Assembly: GCF_012584455.1 (NCBI RefSeq)
Contig: NZ_JABAEB010000006.1
Coordinates: 306,181 to 370,180, forward strand
Length of the DNA stretch: 64,000 nucleotides
Reading direction: 5' to 3'
DNA from: Shewanella oncorhynchi
GTDB lineage: Bacteria > Pseudomonadota > Gammaproteobacteria > Enterobacterales > Shewanellaceae
The notes under the pieces were generated by a model. That model had not been told where the DNA came from, did no database searches, and worked only from the letters and a program-made list of their open reading frames with translations. Position 1 is the stretch's first letter; each line of letters opens with the position of its first letter. A program made the translations under genes and the position numbers. Positions 9,953-20,313 of the stretch are shown piece by piece.

Positions 9953-11068
9953 TTGTCTTCAACTCAAACTGATTATCGTCTGAATGACGATCTTCTCGGG
10001 CCAGTTCTGGCTATTCTCGATTCATTTGTTGACCCGTATCTCGCGAAAGGGTTAGTGAGCGCAGGATGCGTAAATAAGCTGGCATTGGAAGGTAAGCGTT
10101 TGCAGCTTGGCTTAGTCTATCCATACCCTTGTATGACTCAGTATCGCGACACTGTCATGGCGCTGACGAATAAGTTAGCGGTGCTCGATGCTATTGATGA
10201 AGTCGAGTGTGAAATCGATTTTCAACCTAAAGCTTATTCAGCGTTATCTTCTATTGCGCCGATTGCCAATGTGAAGCAAGTGATTGCCGTAGCCTCAGGT
10301 AAGGGCGGCGTGGGTAAGTCAACCACAGCGGTGAACTTAGCTTTGGCATTAGCGGCCGAAGGTGCGCAGGTGGGTATTCTCGATGCGGATATTTACGGCC
10401 CGTCAGTGCCTATGATGTTAGGTATTCCTAATTTCAGACCGCTTTCCCCAGATGGTAAACATATGACAGCCGCCAGTGCCCATGGTATTGCCGCGCAGTC
10501 GATTGGTTTTATGCTCAGTGGTGATGAAGCTGCCGTGTGGCGTGGCCCAATGGCCGCGGGCGCGTTAGCCCAGTTACTGAATGAAACCCAATGGCCAGAA
10601 CTGGATTATTTAGTCGTTGATATGCCACCTGGCACAGGGGATATTCAGCTCACGTTATCGCAAAAAGTTCCTGTGAGCGGCGCCGTTATCGTGACGACAC
10701 CGCAGGATATCGCGCTGGCCGATGCCAAGAAGGGCATCAATATGTTCCAGAAAGTGAACATTCCTGTGCTGGGTATTGTCGAGAACATGAGTTTCCATTT
10801 ATGTCCTGAGTGTGGTCATAAAGAACATCCATTTGGAACTCACGGCGGCAGTAAAATCGCTGAACGCTATCAAGTTCCACTGTTAGGCGCTTTGCCGCTG
10901 CACATTAATATCCGTGAAGCCATGGATAATGGTGCGCCGACCGTCGTTGCCGAACCTGACAGTGAAGTCGCAGCTCTTTATCGGGAAATTGCCCGTAAAG
11001 TGGGCGCAGAATTGGCTTTAAAGCAAAGCCAGAAAACAGTTTCTATTAGTGTTTCAGATGACGAGTAA
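9953..11068 (+). CDS. apbC: Iron-sulfur cluster carrier protein ApbC (Mrp/NBP35 family)
   Basis: ApbC binds and transfers 4Fe-4S clusters using ATP. The best start is a TTG at 9953, giving [10 protein letters not shown], because GGTGGGGG lies at 9937-9944 with good spacing; an earlier in-frame TTG at 9935 overlaps that ribosome site. The 371-residue protein has an N-terminal MIP18-like domain (about 1-90), the deviant Walker [11 protein letters not shown] at 115-124, Walker B-like [10 protein letters not shown], and the cluster-ligating CPEC at 284-287. It heads a long forward run with udk 11 bp downstream. E. coli also places mrp/apbC divergently from metG. Confidence 0.94.
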   Translation: MSSTQTDYRLNDDLLGPVLAILDSFVDPYLAKGLVSAGCVNKLALEGKRLQLGLVYPYPCMTQYRDTVMALTNKLAVLDAIDEVECEIDFQPKAYSALSSIAPIANVKQVIAVASGKGGVGKSTTAVNLALALAAEGAQVGILDADIYGPSVPMMLGIPNFRPLSPDGKHMTAASAHGIAAQSIGFMLSGDEAAVWRGPMAAGALAQLLNETQWPELDYLVVDMPPGTGDIQLTLSQKVPVSGAVIVTTPQDIALADAKKGINMFQKVNIPVLGIVENMSFHLCPECGHKEHPFGTHGGSKIAERYQVPLLGALPLHINIREAMDNGAPTVVAEPDSEVAALYREIARKVGAELALKQSQKTVSISVSDDE

Positions 11069-11079
11069 GGTTTAAGGGT

Positions 11080-11718
11080 ATGAATTCTCAGCAGTGTGTC
11101 ATTATTGCAATTGCTGGCGCGTCAGCATCGGGCAAAAGTTTAATTGCCAAAACGATTTTTGACGAATTGCGCCGCGATTTAGGCACAGATCAAATTGGGG
11201 TAATTAATGAAGACGCGTACTATCGCGATCAGAGTCATTTATCCATGGATGAACGGGTATTAACGAATTACGATCATCCAAAAGCGCTGGACCATCAACT
11301 GCTGTGCACGCATTTACAGTTGCTCAAGTCTGGCGAAGCTGTTGATATCCCTTGTTATAGCTATACAGAACATACACGCACTGCAGAAACCTTAAAGATG
11401 ACACCGAAAAAAGTGATCATTTTAGAAGGTATCTTATTGCTGACCGATCCTAAGTTACGTGCCCTGATGGACGCGAGTGTGTTTATGGACACGCCGCTGG
11501 ACATTTGTTTCCTACGTCGCTTAACTCGTGATGTGGCCGAGCGGGGCCGTACTATGGAGTCTGTGATTTCACAGTACAAGAAAACCGTGCGTCCTATGTT
11601 CTTACAGTTTATCGAACCCTCGAAACAATACGCCGATATTATCGTTCCCCGTGGCGGCAAAAATCGTATTGCGACCGATATTTTAAAGACTCGTATCCAA
11701 CATTTACTGGCAAAATAA
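11080..11718 (+). CDS. udk: Uridine kinase
   Basis: Udk phosphorylates uridine and cytidine in pyrimidine salvage. The 212 residues match the family length. The P-loop GASASGKS is at 13-20, followed by the family's [12 protein letters not shown] segment, YDHPKALDH, and [11 protein letters not shown] of the nucleoside pocket. [10 protein letters not shown] is the Walker B strand and [13 protein letters not shown] the lid. It lies 11 bp after apbC and 31 bp before dcd; the three genes are very likely co-transcribed. Together with dcd and tmk further on, the operon has a pyrimidine nucleotide flavour. Confidence 0.96.
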   Translation: MNSQQCVIIAIAGASASGKSLIAKTIFDELRRDLGTDQIGVINEDAYYRDQSHLSMDERVLTNYDHPKALDHQLLCTHLQLLKSGEAVDIPCYSYTEHTRTAETLKMTPKKVIILEGILLLTDPKLRALMDASVFMDTPLDICFLRRLTRDVAERGRTMESVISQYKKTVRPMFLQFIEPSKQYADIIVPRGGKNRIATDILKTRIQHLLAK

Positions 11719-11749
11719 CGACATAAAAACTCAAGGAGTAATAGGCAAG

Positions 11750-12331
11750 ATGCGCTTAACCGATATCGAAATTGAACAGGCCCTTGATAACGGCACTATC
11801 GTAATAGAACCTCGCCCAGGCATAGAAGCTATTTCAGGCGTCAGTGTTGATGTGCGCTTAGGTGGACAGTTTCGCGTCTTTAAAGATCATACCGCGCCTT
11901 TTATCGACTTGAGTGGTCCAAGTGCTGAGATGCAAGCGGCGCTCGATCGGGTGATGAGTGAGATTATCGAAATCCCCGATGGCGAAGCATTTTTCTTGCA
12001 TCCTGGCGAATTGGCTTTGGCTGTGACTTACGAGAGCGTAACTTTACCTGCTGATATCGTCGGTTGGCTTGATGGCCGTTCGTCTCTAGCGCGTTTAGGC
12101 CTGATGGTACACGTAACGGCGCACCGTATCGATCCGGGTTGGCAAGGTAAAATTGTGCTCGAGTTTTATAACAGCGGCAAGTTACCTTTAGCTTTGCGTC
12201 CACGCATGACTATAGGTGCGCTTAACTTTGAACGCTTAAATCATGCGGTTGCACGTCCTTATAACACTCGTAAGAGTGCCAAGTACAAAGATCAGCAAGA
12301 AGCGGTGGCTAGCCGTATCAGTCAGGACTAA
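11750..12331 (+). CDS. dcd: dCTP deaminase
   Basis: Dcd deaminates dCTP to dUTP, feeding dTMP synthesis. The 193-residue length equals that of E. coli Dcd. Diagnostic blocks are [17 protein letters not shown] near the N-terminus, [17 protein letters not shown] at about 105-120 with the conserved RSSLAR of the trimeric active site, and [25 protein letters not shown] precedes the ATG with good spacing. The pabC start follows after five bases. Confidence 0.97.
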   Translation: MRLTDIEIEQALDNGTIVIEPRPGIEAISGVSVDVRLGGQFRVFKDHTAPFIDLSGPSAEMQAALDRVMSEIIEIPDGEAFFLHPGELALAVTYESVTLPADIVGWLDGRSSLARLGLMVHVTAHRIDPGWQGKIVLEFYNSGKLPLALRPRMTIGALNFERLNHAVARPYNTRKSAKYKDQQEAVASRISQD

Positions 12332-12336
12332 TACGC

Positions 12337-13146
12337 GTGTTCTGGGTGAATGGCGCATCGCAGGCAAGTGTCGACCCTTCCGATCGAGGGCTTGCCTACG
12401 GTGATGGTCTGTTTGCAACGATGCGAACGGACGCTGAGGGGATTATGTTTTTTGAAGCCCACCAAGCCCGTTTAACCGCAGGCGCAGCAAGGCTTGGATT
12501 TCAATGGCAAATGAGTGAAGCATTGCAACAGCAACTGAATACCTTAGCCATTGAATATCCTCATCATTGTATTAAGTTAATCGTTTCCCGTGGTGCTGGT
12601 GGCCGTGGCTATACACCGCCAGAAACGGTTAATCCTACTGAAATCGTCTCAGTTCATACTATCCCCGGCCATTATGCTCAGTGGCAGCAACAGGGTATTA
12701 GCCTTAAAACTTCGTCGGTACGATTGGGTTTGCAGCCTCTGTTGGCAGGGATGAAGCATTTAAATCGACTCGAACAAGTCTTAATAAAATCCCACCCTTT
12801 ACCGCAGGGATTTGATGACTGGTTAGTCAAAGATATCGAGGAGAATGTGATTGAATCTTCGATGGCGAATGTGTTTTTTATCAAAGATAATCGCATTATC
12901 ACGCCTTCATTAGCCCTGTGTGGCGTGGCGGGTGTGATGCGCGAACAGATAATGTTGGCCTTGCTTGAACAGAACATGAATATCGAATGTTTGCCCGTTG
13001 GCGCCGAGCGTTTAATCGAATTTGACTCAGCGTTTATCACTAACAGCGTTTTAGGGATTGTGGATGTACTGGCGATAGACTCGCTCAAGTTCACTCGTGC
13101 TCCGATTACCGCGCAACTTAGACAGACACTTTCACTCACTCTATGA
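12337..13146 (+). CDS. pabC: Aminodeoxychorismate lyase PabC
   Basis: PabC converts 4-amino-4-deoxychorismate to p-aminobenzoate and pyruvate for folate synthesis. The 269-residue fold-type IV PLP protein starts with GTG at 12337, preceded by AGGA. The PLP lysine is K140 in LAGMKHLNRLEQV. The phosphate-binding region SRGAGGRGYTPP and the ESSMANVFF motif are present. The stop overlaps the mltG start (ATGA), a sign of coupling. The order pabC-mltG-tmk-holB-tatD is the same as in E. coli; the fabF gene that precedes pabC there is replaced here by dcd. Confidence 0.94.
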   Translation: MFWVNGASQASVDPSDRGLAYGDGLFATMRTDAEGIMFFEAHQARLTAGAARLGFQWQMSEALQQQLNTLAIEYPHHCIKLIVSRGAGGRGYTPPETVNPTEIVSVHTIPGHYAQWQQQGISLKTSSVRLGLQPLLAGMKHLNRLEQVLIKSHPLPQGFDDWLVKDIEENVIESSMANVFFIKDNRIITPSLALCGVAGVMREQIMLALLEQNMNIECLPVGAERLIEFDSAFITNSVLGIVDVLAIDSLKFTRAPITAQLRQTLSLTL

Positions 13147-14180
13147 AAAAAATCATTATTATCGCCAGTTCAGCCCTGTTGACCTTGCTAACCTTAGTCT
13201 GTTTGGGTGCCTTTTGGGGCTATCAAACGGTTGTAGAATACAGTCAAACGCCGCTGAGTCTCAGCGAGCCTAAAGAGTTGAAGGTTGAACGCGGCACCAG
13301 TGTAAATCAACTGGCGCAGCAACTTGCCGATGACGGCGTTATTCAAGATACGTGGAAACTCAAGTGGCTGCTTAAGTTCCGCCCTGAGCTTGCCAAAATT
13401 CGCACAGGACTTTATGAAATATCACCTTCACAAACGATTACTGATTTACTCAATGATTTGATCGCTGGCAAAGTAAAAACCTTCAGTTTGACCTTAGTTG
13501 AAGGTAAAACTATTGTGGAATGGGAACAACAGCTTACCAGTGCTCCGCATTTACAAATGTCACCAGAAGCATTTGCAGCGGTATTGATGACACAAGGCGA
13601 TGATTCTGGTTTGCCTGAGGGAAAATTCTTCCCCGACACTTATCATTATACCGCCGAGGCAGATGCTAAAGTCATGCTGACTCAAAGCTATAAAATGATG
13701 GAGCAGGAGCTTGCCAAAGCGTGGGCGGAACGGGCGCCGAATTTACCGTTAAAATCACCCTATGAAATGCTGATTTTGGCATCGATAGTTGAAAAGGAAA
13801 CCGGCCAAGCCCATGAGCGTGAGCAAATCGCCGGTGTATTTGTTAATCGTCTTAACCTAGGTATGCGTCTGCAAACCGATCCGACCGTTATTTACGGTAT
13901 GGGCGATCGCTATAAGGGCAATATCACCCGCAAAGATTTAGTTGAAGAGACGCCTTTTAATACTTATCGCATCTTTGGATTGCCGCCGACGCCGATAGCT
14001 GCACCGAGTAAAGCCTCATTGATGGCCGTGTCTAAGCCCGCCAGTGTGAGTTACCTTTATTTTGTATCGCGCAACGATGGCACCCATGTGTTTTCAACCA
14101 CGCTTGAAGAACACAATCATGCTGTAGACGTCTATCAGCGTAAGACAAAACCAGCGACGCCAGAAAAATCACCAAAGTAA
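13143..14180 (+). CDS. mltG: Endolytic murein transglycosylase MltG
   Basis: MltG cuts nascent glycan strands at the inner membrane and is thought to set peptidoglycan chain length. The 345-residue protein has one N-terminal membrane anchor (about residues 3-26), a LysM-like region (about 50-110) and the YceG catalytic domain. The catalytic glutamate is E217 in [10 protein letters not shown] (E218 in E. coli). QTDPTVIYG and [14 protein letters not shown] are family hallmarks of the active-site cleft. It is coupled to pabC by a 4-bp overlap and is followed 22 bp later by tmk. Confidence 0.96.
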   Translation: MKKIIIIASSALLTLLTLVCLGAFWGYQTVVEYSQTPLSLSEPKELKVERGTSVNQLAQQLADDGVIQDTWKLKWLLKFRPELAKIRTGLYEISPSQTITDLLNDLIAGKVKTFSLTLVEGKTIVEWEQQLTSAPHLQMSPEAFAAVLMTQGDDSGLPEGKFFPDTYHYTAEADAKVMLTQSYKMMEQELAKAWAERAPNLPLKSPYEMLILASIVEKETGQAHEREQIAGVFVNRLNLGMRLQTDPTVIYGMGDRYKGNITRKDLVEETPFNTYRIFGLPPTPIAAPSKASLMAVSKPASVSYLYFVSRNDGTHVFSTTLEEHNHAVDVYQRKTKPATPEKSPK

Positions 14181-14202
14181 AAATGCAGAGAAAGAAAATC
14201 CA

Positions 14203-14829
14203 ATGTCAGTTTTTGCAAAATTTATCGTTATTGAAGGCTTAGAAGGCGCAGGTAAGTCGAGTGCGATTAACCTTATTCGCGACTTTATTGAAAAACATAC
14301 GGGTAAAGCACCGATTTGCACCCGCGAACCGGGCGGTACACCATTGGCTGAACGTATCCGTGATTTAGTTAAGATTGCCGATGCGAACGATCCCCTGTGT
14401 GATGAGGCCGAGTGTTTACTCATTTATGCTGCCAGAGCTCAGTTAGTTGCCAATGTCATAAAGCCCGCGCTTGCGCAAGGGCAATGGGTATTGGGTGATA
14501 GACACAATCTATCGTCATTAGCTTATCAAGGTGGTGGACGAGGGTTAATGCCGTTAGTGGAAGCGGTGAGCACTGCAACACTAAAGGGATTTAAACCCGA
14601 TCTTACTTTGTACTTAGATTTAGATCCTAAGCTTGGGCTTACCCGCGCAGCTAAACGTGGTGAGCTTGATAGAATTGAGCAACAAGCGATTGATTTCTTT
14701 GAGCGCGCACGCGCTACATATCTCAAACTTGCCAGCGAAGATGACAGTATTGTGGTTATAGACGCGAGCCAAACTATGGCCGAAGTGCACAAAGATATCT
14801 TAGCCGTGCTTCAGGCGATGGTATGGTAG
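14203..14829 (+). CDS. tmk: Thymidylate kinase
   Basis: Tmk phosphorylates dTMP to dTDP. The 208-residue protein shows the P-loop GLEGAGKS at 12-19, the dTMP-binding [16 protein letters not shown], the DR motif in [18 protein letters not shown] and a LID with [17 protein letters not shown]. Its last seven bases overlap holB, so the two are translated together. Coupling tmk to a DNA polymerase III subunit is conserved in many gammaproteobacteria. Confidence 0.97.
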   Translation: MSVFAKFIVIEGLEGAGKSSAINLIRDFIEKHTGKAPICTREPGGTPLAERIRDLVKIADANDPLCDEAECLLIYAARAQLVANVIKPALAQGQWVLGDRHNLSSLAYQGGGRGLMPLVEAVSTATLKGFKPDLTLYLDLDPKLGLTRAAKRGELDRIEQQAIDFFERARATYLKLASEDDSIVVIDASQTMAEVHKDILAVLQAMVW

Positions 14830-15779
14830 CCGAGTCCGGATTTACGGCTGAGCAATTACCTTGGCTCGAAGGGCCAAGACAGGCATTTTTAGCTCAATTA
14901 GCGCGTCAAAAAATACCTCACGCACAACTCGTGGGCATTGATTCAGCCTATGGCGGTGAGTTGCTGAGTGTGTTTATGGCGCGCGCGGCTATGTGTTTGC
15001 AGCCAACGCCTGTGGGCGCGTGCGGTTTTTGTAAGTCTTGTCAGCTCTATGATGCGGGCAATCATCCTGATTTTTATCATATCGCCGCCGATGGCAATCA
15101 AATTAAAGTCGATCAAATTCGTGAGCTGTGTAAGCGTCTGACAGCCACCGCACAGCAAAGTGGCAGGCGTGTAGCGATTATCCACCACAGCGAGCGTCTT
15201 AACTCCGCTGCCGCGAACGCACTCCTTAAAACCCTTGAGGAGCCTGGTAAAGACACCTTACTGATTTTGCAGTCGGATACGCCTGCACGTTTGATGGCGA
15301 CGGTTAGCAGTCGTTGTCAACGCATTCCTTTTGTCGTTCCGAGTCGAGAGGTCATCAAAAACTGGCTTGCCCAGCGATGTGGTATTCAAGAGGATGTAAC
15401 TTGGTGTTTGAGTGTGGTGGGTGGGCCGTTAAAGTTGGCTGAGAGCTTGCTGTCTGAGAGTAGTCAACAGAGTCGGTATCAATCCCTGCTACAATTTCGC
15501 AAAGATTGGGCACAAAGTTTGTCGTCTGGTCATCTGTGTGCTAGTTTGTTAATAATAAGTGAACAACAAATAATTGATGTTCTTAAGGTTTTGTACCTAC
15601 TTATACGACAGGTTTTACTGAAAAATAGCCATCAAGATGCGTTTGTTCATGCGCAGCTCGGGAATTTGGCGGCTAAGATCATGGGAATGTGTCATAGCTT
15701 AAGCACAATGCCGAGCGTCAATTATCTGGCCCTGTGTCAAAGTTATGTCTTAGAATATAGAGAGATAACAAATAAGTAA
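14823..15779 (+). CDS. holB: DNA polymerase III subunit delta-prime
   Basis: HolB is part of the clamp loader that opens the beta sliding clamp. The 318-residue protein has the delta-prime layout: a degenerate AAA+ domain without a P-loop, a zinc-binding [18 protein letters not shown] motif around residues 63-80, and sensor-like [14 protein letters not shown] and SRCQRIPF (SRC motif) in the middle. The alpha-helical collar domain ends the protein. It starts inside tmk and is followed by the pilZ gene 6 bp after its stop. Confidence 0.95.
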   Translation: MVAESGFTAEQLPWLEGPRQAFLAQLARQKIPHAQLVGIDSAYGGELLSVFMARAAMCLQPTPVGACGFCKSCQLYDAGNHPDFYHIAADGNQIKVDQIRELCKRLTATAQQSGRRVAIIHHSERLNSAAANALLKTLEEPGKDTLLILQSDTPARLMATVSSRCQRIPFVVPSREVIKNWLAQRCGIQEDVTWCLSVVGGPLKLAESLLSESSQQSRYQSLLQFRKDWAQSLSSGHLCASLLIISEQQIIDVLKVLYLLIRQVLLKNSHQDAFVHAQLGNLAAKIMGMCHSLSTMPSVNYLALCQSYVLEYREITNK

Positions 15780-15785
15780 TATGCC

Positions 15786-16112
15786 ATGGTAGATCTCGTC
15801 GTTAATTTTGATACTTTACATCAGTTATATCGTGCCTATATGCCTTTTATTAAGCCGGCAGGATTATTTATTGCGACCAGTGAAAGTCATTATCTTGGCC
15901 AACCGCTGACGATTGCGTATCGTTTACCCGGCGCAACCCTCACTAATGAATTTCGTGGTGTTGTGGTGTGGATTAATCCCTTAGGAGCGTCGGGTGGCCG
16001 CCCTGTGGGGATTGGCATTAAAATTATTTCTGAGCCAGATAGCCATAAACACCATATCGAAAAGTTACTGTCCCGCGAACTCGCCTCTGGCGATTTAACC
16101 TGTACTATGTAG
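15786..16112 (+). CDS. pilZ: PilZ-domain type IV pilus assembly protein
   Basis: This 108-residue single PilZ domain matches PilZ of Pseudomonas, which is needed for type IV pilus assembly. The core IAYRLPGATLTNEFRGVVVWINPLGASGGRPVGIGIKI is visible. The RxxxR c-di-GMP motif of other PilZ proteins is not obvious, as in the founding PilZ, which does not bind c-di-GMP; a role through partner proteins is therefore inferred. The holB-pilZ-tatD order is conserved in pseudomonads and relatives. Confidence 0.9.
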   Translation: MVDLVVNFDTLHQLYRAYMPFIKPAGLFIATSESHYLGQPLTIAYRLPGATLTNEFRGVVVWINPLGASGGRPVGIGIKIISEPDSHKHHIEKLLSRELASGDLTCTM

Positions 16113-16245
16113 GTTAGCCTGCATTATTGCTCTGGTTTAAACGTCTGCTCACTGCCTAAACTGGCTATTTACTTCTGTTGAATTTGACCTCGATCTCTTG
16201 GCTGGGTATCCTTGTCGTCCTTTGTTACTCTGCTTGGAAATCCTT

Positions 16246-17034
16246 GTGCTTATTGATTCACACTGCCATCTCGATCGCCTCAAAGCGGCGCCTGATCAAC
16301 AAACCTTAGTACAGATTCTTGCTAATGCTAAAGCCCGTGGCGTGGACTATATGTTGTGCGTCAACGTGCGCCAGCAGGGATTTGAATTGATGCGAGATAA
16401 AGTTGCAGCCTTCGAACAGGTATTTTTGTCATCGGGTGTGCATCCATTAGACGTTAAAGAAGGCCTCGATGTTGAGCAAATTCGTCGCTTTGCCACCGAT
16501 CCTAAAGTGGTCGCGATTGGTGAAACGGGGTTAGATTATTTTTATGCAGACGACACTAAGCTCTTGCAACAGCAATGTTTTGAGCAGCAGATTGCCCTTG
16601 CGGTCGAAGTGAATAAACCTTTAATTGTCCATACCCGTGATGCACGTGAAGATACGATCAATATGCTTAAGCAGGGTAATGCGGATAACGTTGGCGGCGT
16701 GCTGCATTGCTTTACCGAGAACTGGGAGATGGCGAAAGCGGCGATTGATCTCGGCTTTTATATTTCGGTTTCAGGCATAGTCACTTTTAAAAATGCGGGT
16801 GATCTGCGAACCGTTATTCGCAAAGTGCCTCAGGATCGTCTGCTAGTTGAAACTGATTCGCCTTATTTGGCGCCGATCCCACACCGTGGACAAGAGAATC
16901 AGCCTGCCTATGTGCGCGATGTGGCTGAGTTTGTGGCAGAGCTTAGAGGTGAGCGTTATGAAGATCTTGCTGAATACACCAGCAATAACTTCTTTAATTT
17001 ATTCAAAGATGCAGCGCGTTTAGTTGGCCGTTAG
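16246..17034 (+). CDS. TatD-family metal-dependent hydrolase (YcfH type)
   Basis: From GTG at 16246 the product is 262 residues and begins LIDSHCHLDRL, the same position as in E. coli YcfH (265). An in-frame TTG at 16198 would add 16 residues that do not fit the family. The metal ligands of the TIM-barrel amidohydrolase fold are seen in DSHCHLD, GETGLDYFY, VHTRDARED, LHCFTEN and ETDSPYLAP. TatD proteins are 3'-5' DNases or D-aminoacyl-type hydrolases; the substrate of this paralogue is not fixed by sequence. The operon's last gene, it is separated from pilZ by about 130 bp. Confidence 0.9.
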   Translation: MLIDSHCHLDRLKAAPDQQTLVQILANAKARGVDYMLCVNVRQQGFELMRDKVAAFEQVFLSSGVHPLDVKEGLDVEQIRRFATDPKVVAIGETGLDYFYADDTKLLQQQCFEQQIALAVEVNKPLIVHTRDAREDTINMLKQGNADNVGGVLHCFTENWEMAKAAIDLGFYISVSGIVTFKNAGDLRTVIRKVPQDRLLVETDSPYLAPIPHRGQENQPAYVRDVAEFVAELRGERYEDLAEYTSNNFFNLFKDAARLVGR

Positions 17035-17089
17035 CTGCAAGTGCTTTGAATCACTTTATGCGATTGTGTGATTGTTAGCGTGCGGGCAT

Positions 17090-17126
17090 AAAAAAAGGCC
17101 CAAAACGATTAAAGCTGTTTGGGCCT
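17090..17126 (-). terminator. Terminator downstream of rsmF
   Basis: On the minus strand AGGCCCAAAC pairs with GTTTTGGGCCT (one bulge) around a 10-nt loop and is followed by seven Ts. It lies about 150 bp past the rsmF stop and faces the tatD operon. Confidence 0.7.
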
Positions 17127-17275
17127 AGGGGAATGGCTCATTGAAGAGCCGTGCGCTACAGCTGAAAGCGCCATGCAGTGCGCTTTACAATAGACTCAGT
17201 GTAGTCGAGCTTTTGTCTTATAGTCGCGCTCACTTTCCCCTTTTTTAGGTTATTTATCGCTAAAAAACAGCGAAA

Positions 17276-18721
17276 TTATAACGATTTTGTCTGTTCTGGT
17301 AGCAGTAACACTTTATCTTTCACTAAGTCTCTGGGTAGGTTGTTTTTTAACTTATTGCCTAAATGTTTCGCCATGCCTAATGGTGCACCGCCATAACAGA
17401 CGATCACTTCACCTTGAGCTTTCACTGCGGTGTTTAGGGCAATATCTCGCCCCATCAAATACTCTTTCGCTTCAACATCGCTCACATCGACCGTTTTTGC
17501 GGTTGGGCTGAGCTGTTTTCCTGCTAATGCAATAATCGCTTCATGGCGGACTTTAAAGCCGTGTTTACTGTTATCAGCGAGTTTAATGCCAATACGCTGA
17601 AAGCGCATACGGCCAATAAAAGCGTTGAATTCATGCGGAAATAGCCAGAATTCATCATCGCGAACCATGATGAGTTCGTCCGGTAAGCTGATGCCTAAAT
17701 CCTGCTGAAAATAGTCTTTTATCCCTTGGGCTTGTTTCGCTGATGCGGGCGTGAAGGGGAAGTTTTTCTGCAGTTTAGGCTCAGGCTGTAAACGCGGCAC
17801 TGAGGCGGTTTTTGTCAATTTAGCGACAAAGAAACCTTCACTGTCGTAAATCTGTGGCCAGACATGTAAGAAGCCTTCGGGCGTTGTAGCTTGATCTGCA
17901 CCATCAAATAAATCGCTTAAGGATTCAAATTGCACCGTATCGCCGTAGACTTGCTTTAAATACTCGCACACGCCTTGGTTTTCGAGGCGGTTTAAGGTGC
18001 AGGTTGAGTAGACCAAACTGCCACCGGGTTTCAGGGCGAGAAACGCCGATTCGATTAAGGCTTTTTGGGTTTCGCTAATCGCCAGCACATCGTCTAGGCT
18101 CCAGTGTTTTAGAGCATCGGCGTCTTTACGCACTGTGCCTTCACCGCCACAGGGCGCATCGATAAGCACGGCATCAAAACTTTCGTACAGGTATTCGCCA
18201 AATACACGGCCATCGAAATGGGTGAGGGCGCAGTGGCTCGCGCCCATGCGCAGCACATTAGCGTGCAATACTTTCACGCGGCTCGCCGAATACTCATTAG
18301 CCACTAATAACCCTTGGTTTTGCATCAATGCGGCCATTTGCGTGGTTTTTGAACCGGGTGCGGAGGCGAGATCGAGTACGCACTGCCAATGTGCATTCGG
18401 TGTAAAAAGTGCGGTCGGCGGCAACATAGAGCTGGCTTCTTGAATGTAGAATAGGCCCTGAATATGCTCTAAGGCATTGCCGAGCTGTTCTTCTTCGTCA
18501 TAACTGATCCAAAATCCGTCTTCACACCAAGGAATAGGATCGAACGTCCAGCCCTTAGGTTGCATCAGGGTCTTAAAGTCGTCGCTGCTAATTTTTAAGG
18601 TATTGACCCGAATAGAACGTCTAAGCGGCCTGTCGCAAGCGGCAATAAACTCGTCCATGGATAAATGGGCGGGGAGTTCTTGGGTGATTGTATCGATAAA
18701 ATTTTGATTTAATTGGACCAT
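17276..18721 (-). CDS. rsmF: 16S rRNA m5C1407 methyltransferase RsmF
   Basis: RsmF methylates C1407 of 16S rRNA. The start MVQLNQNFIDT at 18721 gives 481 residues, against 479 in E. coli; an ATG nine bases upstream (18730) is also possible, and an upstream extension to 18778 is unlikely. The SAM-binding NOL1/NOP2/Sun domain shows VLDLASAPGSKTTQMA, the FDAVLIDAPCGGEG motif with the first conserved Cys, and the catalytic YSTCTLNRLENQGV. A C-terminal PUA-like region follows (about 300-480). In E. coli the order is msrC-letA-letB-rsmF; the same genes lie here within 8 kb but rearranged. Confidence 0.94.
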   Translation of the reverse strand: MVQLNQNFIDTITQELPAHLSMDEFIAACDRPLRRSIRVNTLKISSDDFKTLMQPKGWTFDPIPWCEDGFWISYDEEEQLGNALEHIQGLFYIQEASSMLPPTALFTPNAHWQCVLDLASAPGSKTTQMAALMQNQGLLVANEYSASRVKVLHANVLRMGASHCALTHFDGRVFGEYLYESFDAVLIDAPCGGEGTVRKDADALKHWSLDDVLAISETQKALIESAFLALKPGGSLVYSTCTLNRLENQGVCEYLKQVYGDTVQFESLSDLFDGADQATTPEGFLHVWPQIYDSEGFFVAKLTKTASVPRLQPEPKLQKNFPFTPASAKQAQGIKDYFQQDLGISLPDELIMVRDDEFWLFPHEFNAFIGRMRFQRIGIKLADNSKHGFKVRHEAIIALAGKQLSPTAKTVDVSDVEAKEYLMGRDIALNTAVKAQGEVIVCYGGAPLGMAKHLGNKLKNNLPRDLVKDKVLLLPEQTKSL

Positions 18722-18945
18722 TGATTTCATTGAACCATAGGAAAATAGACTGTGTATCAACTGGCGCGAGTATATCATAATCCCTTATTGGGTCTGAGAT
18801 TTTCTCCCGAGCAGCCAAGGCTGCTATTGTGATTTAATGTTTATGCTCTGACGATTTCAGCGATATTGGAATGAGTCGCCATAAAGCTGGCACTCAGTAG
18901 CCATGAGCTAATAGAATAAAAACAAATAAAAATAAGGGGATTAGC

Positions 18946-20172
18946 GTGCTGAATCGCGTGTGGTTGGCTTTTTTTATCACAGCATTGCTTGCAATAGCAG
19001 TGCAGTTATTCAATGGACATATAGAAGTATTATCGGCTTCGGTCGCGGCTTTATTTGCAAGTGCTAAGCTTGCCGCTGAAATTTCTCTTGGGCTGATTGG
19101 CGTGCTTTCCCTCTGGATGGGATTGATGCAGGTAGGGGAAAAGGCTGGCGTTGTCGGTGCTATTGCCTTTGTGTTTGAGCCATTACTGCGCCGTTTGATG
19201 CCTGAAGTGCCCAAGGGGCATCCGGCCTTTGGCAGTATCACGATGAATTTAACAGCGAATATCTTTGGGTTAGATAATGCCGCCACACCACTTGGTTTAA
19301 AGGCGATGCATGATTTACAGAGTTTAAATCCGCTAAAAACCGTGGCGACCAATGCGCAAATCTTATTTTTAGTACTCAATACTTCCTCTGTGACCTTAGT
19401 GCCTGTGACGGTATTCCTTTACCGTGCCCAGCAAGGTGCCGCTGCGCCTGCGGATATTTTCTTGCCGATTTTACTGGCTACTTCGGCATCGACATTGGCG
19501 GGCTTGCTGGTTGTGGCGTTAGTGCAGCGAATTTCATTATTAAACTCAGTGGTGCTCGGTTATGGCGCCTTGATGCTCTCAGGGTTAGTGGCGAGTGGTT
19601 TTTATCTGATGACCTTAAGTGCTGAGGCCATTGGCACTGTGTCGACTGCAATGGGCAATGGTATTTTGCTGTTATTGGTATTTACCTTCGTGATTGTTGC
19701 GGGCATCCGTAAGGTGGCGGTTTATGATGAGTTTATTGAAGGGGCGAAGGCGGGTTTTGCCCAATCCATCCAATTGATCCCTTATTTGCTCGCCATGCTA
19801 TTAGCGATTGGTTTACTGCGTGCATCCGGCGCCTTGGATTATCTGTTGCACTTGATTGCCACTGGTGTGCGGATATTAGGTTTTGATACGCGTTTTGTCG
19901 ATGCTATGCCGACCGCGCTGATGAAACCTTTTAGTGGCTCAGGCGCCAGAGCCATGATGCTTGAGACAATGGATCACCACGGAGTAGATTCCTTTGCGGG
20001 TCGATTAGCGGCGATTTTTCAGGGTAGCACTGAAACCACTTTCTATGTTCTCGCTGTGTATTTTGGTTCTGTGGGTATTCGCCATGGACGCCACGCCTTG
20101 GCTTGCGGTTTAACTGCGGACTTTGCGGGGATCAGCGCCGCGATTGCTGTTTGTTATTGGTTTTATGGATAA
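18946..20172 (+). CDS. Fused SpmA/SpmB-like nucleoside-recognition (Gate) membrane protein
   Basis: This 408-residue inner-membrane protein starts with GTG at 18946 after AAGGGGA. The N-terminal half (TANIFGLDNAATPLGLKAMHDLQ) resembles SpmA and the C-terminal half (FSGSGARAMMLE ... STETTFYVLAVYFGSVGIRHGRHAL) resembles SpmB of Bacillus. Both carry nucleoside-recognition Gate domains, and bacteria outside the Firmicutes often carry them fused like this. The transported compound is unknown, and sporulation is not implied. It is transcribed alone, divergently from rsmF. Confidence 0.82.
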   Translation: MLNRVWLAFFITALLAIAVQLFNGHIEVLSASVAALFASAKLAAEISLGLIGVLSLWMGLMQVGEKAGVVGAIAFVFEPLLRRLMPEVPKGHPAFGSITMNLTANIFGLDNAATPLGLKAMHDLQSLNPLKTVATNAQILFLVLNTSSVTLVPVTVFLYRAQQGAAAPADIFLPILLATSASTLAGLLVVALVQRISLLNSVVLGYGALMLSGLVASGFYLMTLSAEAIGTVSTAMGNGILLLLVFTFVIVAGIRKVAVYDEFIEGAKAGFAQSIQLIPYLLAMLLAIGLLRASGALDYLLHLIATGVRILGFDTRFVDAMPTALMKPFSGSGARAMMLETMDHHGVDSFAGRLAAIFQGSTETTFYVLAVYFGSVGIRHGRHALACGLTADFAGISAAIAVCYWFYG

Positions 20173-20229
20173 GTGGGCTAGAGTATTGAGCGATCTAGAA
20201 TGTCTCAATAACATTGCGAGAGAAGCTAA

Positions 20230-20264
20230 AAATAAATCAGGCGCATTATGCGCCTGATTTATTT
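20230..20264. terminator. Bidirectional terminator between the Gate-domain gene and letB
   Basis: AAATAAATCAGGCGCA and TGCGCCTGATTTATTT form a perfect 16-bp stem with a short loop. It separates two convergent genes and can serve both. Confidence 0.85.
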
Positions 20265-20313
20265 ATAAGAGCTTTAATATTAGTGCGTTGGTGTAAGTAT
20301 TTTGATGAAAAAA

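Noticed and set aside
12678..13139. 153-codon antisense frame in pabC
   Set aside because: It is a shadow of pabC, which has its PLP lysine and operon coupling; no independent start signal exists.
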